Of a DNA stretch of 7,384 nt, positions 1-4,804 are shown piece by piece (position 1 is the first letter of the stretch; each line of letters begins with the position of its first letter). The position numbers and the translations under genes were made by a program. The notes under the pieces were generated by a model that did not search any database, was not told where the DNA came from, and saw only the letters and a list, made by a program, of their open reading frames with translations. Origin of the DNA: Desulfonatronum sp. (GTDB lineage: Bacteria > Desulfobacterota > Desulfovibrionia > Desulfovibrionales > Desulfonatronaceae); contig SKYX01000038.1 of NCBI GenBank assembly GCA_007127655.1, positions 1 to 7,384 on the forward strand. The letters run 5' to 3'.

Positions 1-252
1 ATCGTGGCCGCCCTGGGCCGCAGCGGAGCCGAATTCAACCCCGACCACGTCAGCGTGGCCCTGGCCGGACAAACCATCTTCCATCAGGGCACCCCGGTCC
101 CCATGGACTGGGACAACCTCCTGGCCGCGGCCCTCTGCCGCCAGGACGTCCACCTGGACATCACCCTGGGCCAGGGCCAGGGCCGCTACACCCTCCGGGC
201 CTCAGACCTGACCGAGGAATATATCCGGATCAACGCGAAATACCGGACGTAA
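1..252 (+). CDS. argJ: Glutamate N-acetyltransferase / amino-acid acetyltransferase ArgJ, C-terminal fragment
   Basis: This is the last 83 codons of an open frame that enters from the left edge and stops at TAA 250-252. The translation has the typical ArgJ ending: an AALGRSGAEFNPDHVSVALAG stretch near the window edge, then GQGQGRYTLRASDLTEEYIRINAKYRT-like sequence, whose final 'DLTxxYxRINAxYRT' is the conserved C-terminus of the family. ArgJ transfers acetyl from N-acetylornithine to glutamate (and in some species also uses acetyl-CoA), recycling the acetyl group in arginine synthesis in the cytosol. The self-cleaving Thr nucleophile and the N-terminal half lie outside the window, so whether the enzyme is mono- or bifunctional cannot be judged. 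The ATG at 4-6 is internal, not a start. The gene converges on lgt, with a shared hairpin terminator about 30 nt downstream. Confidence 0.9.
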   Translation: MVAALGRSGAEFNPDHVSVALAGQTIFHQGTPVPMDWDNLLAAALCRQDVHLDITLGQGQGRYTLRASDLTEEYIRINAKYRT

Positions 253-278
253 ACCGCATCCTCGCGTTTCAGGGCCCC

Positions 279-325
279 AAAAAAACGTGCCCGTGCCCAA
301 CCGCTTGCGGTTGGGCACGGGCACG
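279..325 (-). terminator. Strong intrinsic terminator between argJ and lgt
   Basis: A perfect 18-bp GC-rich stem (left arm 286-303 CGTGCCCGTGCCCAACCG, right arm 308-325) encloses a 4-nt loop CTTG. Seven A residues at 279-285 become a U7 tract when read on the minus strand, which makes this a textbook Rho-independent terminator for lgt. On the plus strand the stem is followed only by ATAAGAATGTTTTC, so termination of argJ is likely but less canonical. Confidence 0.85.
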
Positions 326-379
326 ATAAGAATGTTTTCAGATCGCCAACCACCCTACCCTTATCGTCAATCCTCCGGC

Positions 380-414
380 TTCTATCTCCTGACTCCTGAC
401 TTCTGACTCCTGAC
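380..414 (-). repeat. Heptanucleotide tandem array (GTCAGRA family) at the lgt 3' end
   Basis: Read on the minus strand, five consecutive 7-bp units run GTCAGGA, GTCAGAA, GTCAGGA, GTCAGGA, GATAGAA (plus-strand coordinates 408-414, 401-407, 394-400, 387-393, 380-386). The array overlaps the last codons and the stop codon of lgt. The same family reappears at 4666-4707, in the coding orientation of that operon as well. Confidence 0.85.
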
Positions 415-1200
415 CTCTTCCTTCCCCCTCCCCGCCAGCCAAAGCAACACCACTCCCAGCGCAATCATGGGCAGGGAAAGAACTTGGCCCATGCTCATCC
501 AGTCAAAAGCGACGAAACCAAGATGGGCGTCCGGTTCGCGGAAAAATTCCACGCTGAAGCGAAACACGCCATAGAGCAAGGCGAACATCCCGGAAACGGC
601 CATGGTCGGGCGAGGTTTGGCCGAGAAGGACCAAAGCAAAGCGAAGAGGACAAGGCCTTCCAGAAAGGCTTGGTACAACTGGGACGGGTGCCGGGGAATG
701 AATCCGGCGTTCGGGTCGGCGAAAATCATGCCCCACGGCGCATCCGTGGCCCGGCCCCAAAGCTCGCCATTGATGAAATTGCCGATCCGCCCGGCACAAA
801 TCCCGATGGGTGCCAACGGGGCCACGAAATCGGCCACCTGGAAAAAACCACGCCGCGAACGCAGGGCGTAAAACCAGATGGCCAGCATCACCCCCAACAA
901 GCCGCCGTGAAAAGACATCCCGCCTTTCCAGATCTTCAAAATTTCCAATGGATGGGCGGTGAATGTTGCGAAGTCGTAGAACAGCACGTACCCTAGCCGT
1001 GCACCCAGCAAGAGGCCCAAGGCGCAGTACGTGATCAGGTCCGGCAGCTCCTGGGGGTTCCAACCGGACCCCGGCCGCTTGGCCCGCAGGTGCCCCAGCA
1101 ACCAGGCCGCCAAGAAGCCGATCAGATACATCAGGCCGTACCAACGGACCTCCAACGGTCCGAGGGCAAAGGCCACGGGATCAATGTTTGGGTGGTACAC
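382..1200 (-). CDS. lgt: Phosphatidylglycerol:prolipoprotein diacylglyceryl transferase
   Basis: Lgt is an inner-membrane enzyme that moves diacylglycerol from phosphatidylglycerol to the lipobox cysteine of prolipoproteins, the first step of lipoprotein maturation. The 272-residue product is of normal family length and strongly hydrophobic, with several membrane segments. Visible family motifs are WYGLMYL (20-26), MSFHGG (95-100, His98 matching E. coli His103), the signature [13 protein letters not shown] (137-149, Arg138 and Asn141), HPSQLYQ (171-177) and [11 protein letters not shown] (214-224). The start is GTG 1200-1198, with AAGG 9 nt upstream, and the N-terminus '[21 protein letters not shown]' fits the family. 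The last 10 or so residues ([10 protein letters not shown]) are encoded by a heptanucleotide repeat array and are probably not native to the fold. It is divergent from the thioesterase gene and ends at a strong terminator. Confidence 0.96.
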   Translation of the reverse strand: MYHPNIDPVAFALGPLEVRWYGLMYLIGFLAAWLLGHLRAKRPGSGWNPQELPDLITYCALGLLLGARLGYVLFYDFATFTAHPLEILKIWKGGMSFHGGLLGVMLAIWFYALRSRRGFFQVADFVAPLAPIGICAGRIGNFINGELWGRATDAPWGMIFADPNAGFIPRHPSQLYQAFLEGLVLFALLWSFSAKPRPTMAVSGMFALLYGVFRFSVEFFREPDAHLGFVAFDWMSMGQVLSLPMIALGVVLLWLAGRGKEEVRSQKSGVRR

Positions 1201-1284
1201 GAAGCAAAGCCTTTTTTGTTGGAATGTTCAGCGGCAACGGAAAATAACAATCTCAAAGTCCTCACCTGGCACCGCGGAGTCACC
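1201..1284. promoter_or_regulatory. Divergent lgt / thioesterase spacer
   Basis: This 84-bp gap between two divergent starts must hold promoters for both genes. It is more AT-rich than its surroundings, including T6 at 1212-1217 and AAAATAACAA at 1241-1250. I cannot point to a convincing -35/-10 pair: TTGTTG 1216-1221 followed by the AT-rich block is only a weak candidate for the plus strand. GGAG at 1276-1279, 5 nt before ATG 1285, is a good ribosome binding site for the thioesterase. Confidence 0.35.
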
Positions 1285-1782
1285 ATGCAAACCACCAGTA
1301 CTTCCGAATCGTCCTTGACCATGGCCGTGCAGATGCTGCCCCAGGACGCCAACCCCTACGGTAGCATCCACGGCGGGATCATCATGAAACACATCGACAC
1401 CGCCGCGGGCATCGTGGCCATCCGACACGTCCGGGGCAACGCCGTGACCGCGTCCATCGACCGACTGGACTTTCACCATCCAGCCTATGTCGGCGATCTG
1501 CTGATGCTCAAGGCCAGCGTCAACCTGGTGGGCCGGACGTCCATCGAAGTCGGAGTTCGGGTGGAGGCGGAAAACCTTCTGACCGGCGAAATCCGACACA
1601 CCGCCTCGGCCTACCTGACTTTCGTGGCCCTGGACAAAAAAGGCCACCCCACCCCGGCCCGACCCTACCACCCCACCACACCGGATGAAATTCACCGCTC
1701 CGAAGAGGCCAAGGTTCGCCGGGCAATGCGGCTGGCTGAAAAGAACCGGGAACGGGCAACTGACGCATCATCGCGGAAATAG
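1285..1782 (+). CDS. Hotdog-fold acyl-CoA thioesterase (YciA/YkhA/BACH-type)
   Basis: The predicted 165-residue enzyme hydrolyses acyl-CoA to free acid and CoA in the cytosol; the family usually forms hexamers and acts on medium to long acyl chains. The pattern is that of the single-hotdog YkhA/YciA group: MLPQDANPYGSIHGG (17-31) with the conserved Asn23, then MKHIDTAAG with Asp38 as likely catalytic acid, TASIDRLDFHHPAYVGD (55-71), and VEAENLLTGEIRHTASAYLTFVA in the last strands. The C-terminal 40 residues are charged (EEAKVRRAMRLAEKNRER) and probably helical. ATG 1285 is chosen because GGAG lies 5 nt upstream. An in-frame ATG at 1321 would remove part of strand 1, and the longer upstream frame would overlap lgt antisense. 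Substrate preference cannot be read from the sequence. It is probably transcribed alone, with a convergent neighbour. Confidence 0.9.
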   Translation: MQTTSTSESSLTMAVQMLPQDANPYGSIHGGIIMKHIDTAAGIVAIRHVRGNAVTASIDRLDFHHPAYVGDLLMLKASVNLVGRTSIEVGVRVEAENLLTGEIRHTASAYLTFVALDKKGHPTPARPYHPTTPDEIHRSEEAKVRRAMRLAEKNRERATDASSRK

Positions 1783-1793
1783 TACCAGTTCTC

Positions 1794-1883
1794 ATTCGAA
1801 GCTTCTCTTTCGGTATCGGTATCGGCTTCGAATTAAGGTTATAGGCGAACAAACAGTATCGATACCAATACCAACGCCGATAA
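1794..1883. repeat. Degenerate hexanucleotide repeats arranged as inverted arms
   Basis: In the convergent spacer after the thioesterase, 1811-1824 reads CGGTAT CGGTAT CG, while 1854-1883 reads CAGTAT CGATAC CAATAC CAACGC CGATAA, five in-register hexamers. The two blocks are mostly complementary: 1812-1824 against 1860-1872 pairs at 12 of 13 positions. A separate perfect 9-bp inverted repeat, ATTCGAAGC 1794-1802 with GCTTCGAAT 1825-1833, brackets the first block. The segment looks like a worn hexamer microsatellite that can fold on either strand. A similar hexamer set occurs at 3558-3581. Confidence 0.6.
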
Positions 1884-1895
1884 CTGTATTTTTTC
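1854..1895 (+). terminator. Possible bidirectional terminator in the convergent spacer
   Basis: CAGTATCG 1854-1861 can pair with CGATAACTG 1878-1886 (8 bp with one bulged A, 16-nt loop), followed by TATTTTTTC on the plus strand. On the minus strand the same stem is followed by TTTGTT. It lies between the 3' ends of the thioesterase and lipoprotein genes, where a shared terminator is expected. The long loop and the bulge make it weaker than the argJ/lgt hairpin. Confidence 0.4.
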
Positions 1896-1958
1896 AAACG
1901 AACAACGCTTTACCGAAGTAGAAATGGTATCACCGCGAGAAGCCGAAGCTGATGACGC

Positions 1959-2702
1959 CTACTCTTCCGTTTCAAGTCCCAACGGCAGCAGATCGCCCTC
2001 CATGGGCAGCACCTCGGCCCTGACCTGAAGCTGGAAGAACAGATCGCCCGGAAATATTTCACGGGTGGACTCCAGAATACGCATCTGGCTCGTTGTGTCC
2101 GTGATCTGCGTAATCAGTCCGGCACCGATGACTTGGGCCATACCTTGCTCCAGGCCGCTGGAACGCTGGACGATGAGCACGGGTATCGGCTCTTGGCCCT
2201 GGGCCGGCCCCCAGAGAGAAACGTAGGCCCTGGAAAGCATCCCCCCCATGGTTTGGTCTTCCTGCAGAGCGTCGATCACTCCTCCCAGTCGCCGTTCCGG
2301 AACAAGGGTGGAAAAGAAGCCCGTTCGCTGCAAAACCATTCCCGTAACACTGTCCAGCCAAGGGTCACATCGTGGCTCGCGGCTTGAAACGACGGCCTCT
2401 GTTTCATGATCGCCCTTCAGGCCTCCGTCGCTTCTGTTTCCTTCCGATGGGCGCAGCAATGTCGCCTGGGTGACGTACTTGTGCAACAGATCCTCCACCC
2501 CCTGCTCCCGGGACGCGGTGCGCAACTGCTCGCACATCCCGGCGTATTCCATGACCGGGTCCGGAACTACGGCCACCGTGACCTCCGTCTCCTGGTACAA
2601 CGGGACCGGGACTTCTTCGGCGAACTTCCAGCCATGGTCGACGCCCCGAGGCGCGCAGGCACAAAGCAGGACTCCAAGAACCATCACGATAATCGGCTTC
2701 AC
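1959..2702 (-). CDS. Predicted lipoprotein of unknown function
   Basis: I do not recognise this 247-residue protein. It starts at GTG 2702-2700 with an excellent AAGGAG (2715-2710) 7 nt upstream. The N-terminus is a type II signal peptide: Lys2, a hydrophobic stretch 4-15, and lipobox Leu13-Cys14-Ala15-Cys16, so Cys16 would be lipidated and Ala17 at +2 would favour outer-membrane sorting by the Lol rule. The mature protein has two further cysteines, Cys57 and Cys112, that could form a disulfide. Residues 85-110 are polar, glycine/serine/charge-rich and probably disordered. The C-terminal third (about 155-225) is predicted by eye to be beta-rich, with VIGAGLITQITD followed by ILESTREIFPGDLFF. 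This 'S-x-E-I-x-x-G-D' ending resembles that of some envelope proteins of the FlgT or LysM-associated type, but this is only a weak resemblance. The last residues are acidic. It is divergent from engB and likely monocistronic. Confidence 0.8.
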   Translation of the reverse strand: MKPIIVMVLGVLLCACAPRGVDHGWKFAEEVPVPLYQETEVTVAVVPDPVMEYAGMCEQLRTASREQGVEDLLHKYVTQATLLRPSEGNRSDGGLKGDHETEAVVSSREPRCDPWLDSVTGMVLQRTGFFSTLVPERRLGGVIDALQEDQTMGGMLSRAYVSLWGPAQGQEPIPVLIVQRSSGLEQGMAQVIGAGLITQITDTTSQMRILESTREIFPGDLFFQLQVRAEVLPMEGDLLPLGLETEE

Positions 2703-2788
2703 GAGGCTTCTCCTTGCAGAGTTGATCTCCCACGGGTAGGAGAATGGCAGAAAGCGACAAACCGCCGTCGCGTATCACCACAACGTTT

Positions 2789-2798
2789 TATCATGATA
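2789..2798. promoter_or_regulatory. Palindromic TATCATGATA, possible shared -10 for divergent genes
   Basis: The perfect 10-bp palindrome contains TATCAT (5 of 6 matches to TATAAT) on both strands, in the 109-bp gap between the divergent lipoprotein and engB genes. Neither strand shows a good -35 at 16-18 bp, so activity is uncertain. For engB it would place the start point only about 10 nt before ATG 2812, making a nearly leaderless message; for the lipoprotein gene the leader would be about 85 nt. Confidence 0.3.
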
Positions 2799-2811
2799 CA
2801 GGAATCCCCTG

Positions 2812-3456
2812 ATGACAAGCCCGGAACTCCCTCAAGCTCCACAATCCTCCAGCGTCAGCCTGGAAAAAACCATTTATACACTGGACCAGATGGAGCGGAT
2901 CACCGTTCCGCAAATCGCCCTGGCTGGACGTTCCAACGTGGGCAAGTCCTCCCTGTTGAACTGTCTGGCCAATCGTAAAAACCTGGCCAAGACCAGCTCG
3001 GTTCCAGGTAAAACCCGCAGCCTGAATTACTACCTGGTCCACCCGGAGCACTACTACCTGGTGGACCTCCCCGGGTACGGCTACGCCAAACGCTCGAAAA
3101 GCGAGCGCAACGCCTGGGGCAATTTGATGCGACGTTTTTTGACCAGCAACAAGGGCTTGGTAGGGCTGGTCCTGGTCCTGGACAGCCGCCTGCCGCCCCA
3201 AGCTCCGGACAAGGAAATGGCGGGTATGGCTCTGGAACAGGGCCTGCCCCTCCTGCCCGTGCTCACCAAGACAGACAAGTGCTCCCAGCGCGAAATCGCC
3301 GCCGCCAAACGCGCCTGGATGGAACTGCTGGGTCCGGATGCCGCTCCGGTCTTCTTTTCCGCCAAAACCCGCCATGGCCGGGAAACGCTTTGGGAACAGA
3401 TCCGGCTGCTGATCTCTTCCCAGGACCTCCCTTTGCCCGACTCCGAGGAGCAATGA
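2812..3456 (+). CDS. engB: Ribosome biogenesis GTPase EngB/YsxC (YihA)
   Basis: EngB is a small essential GTPase that acts in large-subunit ribosome assembly in the cytosol. The 214-residue product is of usual length and has all the G motifs: G1 GRSNVGKS (39-46), G2 Thr68 within VPGKTRSLNYY, G3 DLPGYG (85-90), G4 TKTDK (152-156) and G5 SAK (183-185), plus LVLDSR (121-126) before G4. GRSNVGKSSLLN and the DLPGYGYAK continuation are specific for this family rather than Era or Der. ATG 2812 has AGGA (2800-2803) 8 nt upstream. The first 16 residues, rich in Pro, Ser and Gln, are a short variable extension. It is divergent from the lipoprotein gene and followed by a terminator, so it appears to be its own transcription unit. 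Confidence 0.96.
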   Translation: MTSPELPQAPQSSSVSLEKTIYTLDQMERITVPQIALAGRSNVGKSSLLNCLANRKNLAKTSSVPGKTRSLNYYLVHPEHYYLVDLPGYGYAKRSKSERNAWGNLMRRFLTSNKGLVGLVLVLDSRLPPQAPDKEMAGMALEQGLPLLPVLTKTDKCSQREIAAAKRAWMELLGPDAAPVFFSAKTRHGRETLWEQIRLLISSQDLPLPDSEEQ

Positions 3457-3483
3457 CGGAGGTTGTTCGACTCCGACTTTTCT

Positions 3484-3504
3484 GGCAACGAGGCGTGCCT
3501 TTTT
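3484..3504 (+). terminator. Intrinsic terminator after engB
   Basis: GGCA-A-CG (3484-3490) pairs with CGTGCC (3494-3499) around a 3-nt loop with one bulged A, followed directly by T5 (3500-3504). It starts 28 nt after the engB stop. A second, smaller stem, CGGAG 3457-3461 with CTCCG 3471-3475 followed by ACTTTT, precedes it and may add to termination. Confidence 0.55.
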
Positions 3505-3553
3505 GCATTCTTGAAAAAAAGTCCGCAGCCAACCTTGACCCGAAAAGACGTAT

Positions 3554-3582
3554 TTGACAACGCCAATCCCGATACCTAACGT
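3554..3582 (+). promoter_or_regulatory. Candidate sigma-70 promoter of the ABC transporter operon
   Basis: A perfect -35 hexamer TTGACA (3554-3559) is followed after 17 bp by TAACGT (3577-3582), a poor -10 that keeps the key A at position 2 and T at position 6. The better-looking TATAAC (3582-3587) is 22 bp from the -35, which is too far. The direct repeat TAACGTA/TAACGTC (3577-3590) overlaps the -10 and the likely start, and could be an operator. Confidence 0.35.
3558..3581 (+). repeat. Degenerate hexanucleotide repeats
   Basis: Four in-register hexamers CAACGC, CAATCC, CGATAC, CTAACG. Three of them match or nearly match units found at 1860-1877 (CGATAC, CAATAC, CAACGC), in the opposite order along the same strand. 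The run overlaps the candidate operon promoter. Confidence 0.4.
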
Positions 3583-3589
3583 ATAACGT

Positions 3590-3838
3590 CATGTATTGGT
3601 TCGCACGTCAAAGCCGCTCTTTGGGTCACTTTGCCCTCCTTCGACGGCCCTCCCGGTCACTCCTGCTTTCCCAGGTGTTTTTCGGTCCCGGGGGCTGTCC
3701 TCGAGAGTTGTGCTTTGCCTCCTCTAGTCCGCCTTCGCCCCCAGTTCTCTTCTTTGCTTCCGTCACTACTCGCCCACGCCATTCACGATACCACGACACG
3801 TTCTCATCTGCTTCACCGACATGCGCCGAGGTCACACC
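3590..3838 (+). other. Long pyrimidine-rich leader with no recognisable gene
   Basis: If transcription starts near 3590, the ABC operon has a leader of about 250 nt. The plus strand is strongly pyrimidine-rich (47 of 60 bases in 3721-3780) and unlike the flanking coding DNA. Frames through it translate to Ser/Pro/Arg-rich sequence with no family resemblance or ribosome binding site, so I treat it as noncoding. Short repeated elements occur (GGTCACT at 3626-3632 and 3655-3661, CGTCACT at 3761-3767). I do not recognise a known riboswitch class, a leader peptide with repeated codons for one amino acid, or a terminator/antiterminator pair. Confidence 0.4.
3828..3831 (+). promoter_or_regulatory. 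Ribosome binding site that sets the permease 1 start at GTG 3839
   Basis: GAGG lies 7 nt before GTG 3839. The in-frame ATG at 3821 has no Shine-Dalgarno sequence upstream (CTTCACCGAC), and this GAGG lies inside that longer frame. GTG 3839 is therefore the better start. Confidence 0.65.
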
Positions 3839-4651
3839 GTGACCGCCCGGACCAAGGCCGCTACGGTGCCTGGATTTCTGGTCGCCCACTACAGGGACTT
3901 CCTGCTTTACGGTCTGTTCCTGGGCGCGGTGGCCTGGTTCATCGCCAGCGGCGAGCAGGGCATGGGCTATCACTGGAAGTGGTACCGCATGCCCCGCTAC
4001 CTGGTCCAGATCACCGAGGACGGATGGGTGCTCGGGCCTCTGCTGCAAGGGCTGCTCGTGACCTTCAAAATTTCCGGCCTGAGCTTGATCCTGGCCATGA
4101 TCTTTGGGCTGACCGCGGCGATCTTCCGGCTGTCCGATTCCTTTACGGCTCGCTTGGTGGCCAAGGGATACATCGAATTCATCCGCAATACCCCCCTGCT
4201 GACCCAGATCTTCTTCATCTATTACGTCATCGGCCCGATCTTCGGCCTGGGCGCCTTCGGCTCCGCCGTCCTGGCCCTGTCCCTGTTCGAAGGGGCCTAT
4301 GCCTCGGAAATTTTCCGGGCCGGAATCGTTTCCATCCACAAAGGCCAGTGGGAGGCTGCCCATAGTTTGGGGCTGTCCAGGCTGGACACGTATCGCAAGG
4401 TGATCGTCCCCCAGGCCGTCCGACGCATCCTGCCCCCCCTAACCGGAGTGGGCGTAACCCTGATCAAGGACTCCTCCCTGGCCAGCACCATCGCCATCTA
4501 TGAGCTGACCCAACAAGGTAATATCGTCTCCTCGGACACCTTCATGGTTTTCGAAGTCTGGTTTACCGTGGCGGCCATCTACCTGGCCGTCACCTTCCCC
4601 CTATCCATGTTCGTTACGGAACTGGGCAAGCGAATGCGCACAGCGGAGTGA
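3839..4651 (+). CDS. Polar amino-acid ABC transporter permease (HisM/GlnP family), permease 1
   Basis: This is an inner-membrane subunit of a type I ABC importer for polar amino acids. From GTG 3839 it has 270 residues. After a short cytoplasmic N-terminus comes a membrane helix (about 21-37), then a periplasmic segment with YHWKWYRMPRYL (44-55), the core helices starting at QGLLVTFKISGLSLILA (about 70-86), and the family signature IRNTPLLTQIFF (115-126). The cytoplasmic coupling loop EAAHSLG starts at 172 and runs on through LSRLDTYRKVIVPQAVRRILPP; this EAA loop contacts the ATPase. The C-terminus has IKDSSLASTIAIYELT, typical of the family. The aligned Y-x-W-x-W segment recurs in permease 2, which supports a heterodimer. 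It is first gene of the operon; 153 nt of mostly repeat DNA separate it from the ATPase. The amino-acid specificity is not readable from it. Confidence 0.94.
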   Translation: MTARTKAATVPGFLVAHYRDFLLYGLFLGAVAWFIASGEQGMGYHWKWYRMPRYLVQITEDGWVLGPLLQGLLVTFKISGLSLILAMIFGLTAAIFRLSDSFTARLVAKGYIEFIRNTPLLTQIFFIYYVIGPIFGLGAFGSAVLALSLFEGAYASEIFRAGIVSIHKGQWEAAHSLGLSRLDTYRKVIVPQAVRRILPPLTGVGVTLIKDSSLASTIAIYELTQQGNIVSSDTFMVFEVWFTVAAIYLAVTFPLSMFVTELGKRMRTAE

Positions 4652-4665
4652 GGGGAAAGGAAGGA

Positions 4666-4707
4666 GGCAGAATTAAGAAGTCAGAAGTCAGAAGACAGAA
4701 GGCAGAA
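4666..4707 (+). repeat. Heptanucleotide tandem array (GTCAGAA family)
   Basis: Six consecutive 7-bp units: GGCAGAA, TTAAGAA, GTCAGAA, GTCAGAA, GACAGAA, GGCAGAA. It begins 15 nt after the permease 1 stop, inside the presumed operon message. It is the same family as the array at 380-414, and in both places the purine-rich strand is the coding strand of the preceding gene. Confidence 0.85.
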
Positions 4708-4724
4708 ATAATCATGAAACCGTA

Positions 4725-4742
4725 CGCAACCGCAAACGCAAC
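4725..4742 (+). repeat. Short hexamer run CGCAAC x3
   Basis: CGCAAC, CGCAAA, CGCAAC in tandem, lying between the two heptamer arrays and leading almost directly into the second one. Confidence 0.6.
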
Positions 4743-4743
4743 C

Positions 4744-4785
4744 GTGAACCGTGAACCGTGAACCGTGAACCGTGAACCGTGAACC
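4744..4785 (+). repeat. Perfect heptanucleotide array, six GTGAACC units
   Basis: Six identical copies of GTGAACC in tandem, ending 19 nt before the chosen ATPase start codon. Perfect identity suggests recent expansion or homogenisation, in contrast with the worn arrays elsewhere. Every unit contains GTG, and because 7 is not a multiple of 3, these GTGs fall in all three frames. Confidence 0.95.
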
Positions 4786-4804
4786 GATAAACCAGAGCAT
4801 CCGC

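Noticed and set aside
484..1144. Long open frames overlapping lgt on both strands (plus 484-996, minus 503-1144)
   Set aside because: Lgt is certain by its motifs; these are shadow frames in GC-rich coding DNA.
1090..1284. Upstream extension of the thioesterase frame to ATG 1090
   Set aside because: It would run antisense through the start of lgt and add 65 residues unlike the family. ATG 1285 has a good ribosome binding site.
3483..3499. Possible sigma-54 promoter (TGGCAACGAGGCGTGC)
   Set aside because: The spacing between the GG and GC elements is 11 rather than 10, and the -12 box lacks TTGC. The segment is better read as the engB terminator stem.
3554..3587. TTGACA paired with TATAAC as a promoter
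   Set aside because: The spacer is 22 bp, outside the usable range. I kept the weaker TAACGT at 17 bp as a candidate instead.
3590..3838. Known riboswitch or amino-acid leader peptide in the operon leader
   Set aside because: I could not recognise conserved cores of glycine, lysine, SAM or glutamine-type elements, and no short frame has a ribosome site with repeated codons for one amino acid.
3626..4365. Open frames of about 245 codons on both strands covering the leader and half of permease 1
   Set aside because: They overlap a clear permease gene in other frames. Their leader portions are only Ser/Pro/Arg-rich (plus) or Glu/Arg/Gly-rich (minus) sequence, as expected from the pyrimidine skew.
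4744..4785. Tandem array considered as a CRISPR or origin iteron
   Set aside because: Units are 7 bp with no spacers, so not CRISPR. There are no DnaA boxes, AT-rich unwinding region or replication gene nearby.
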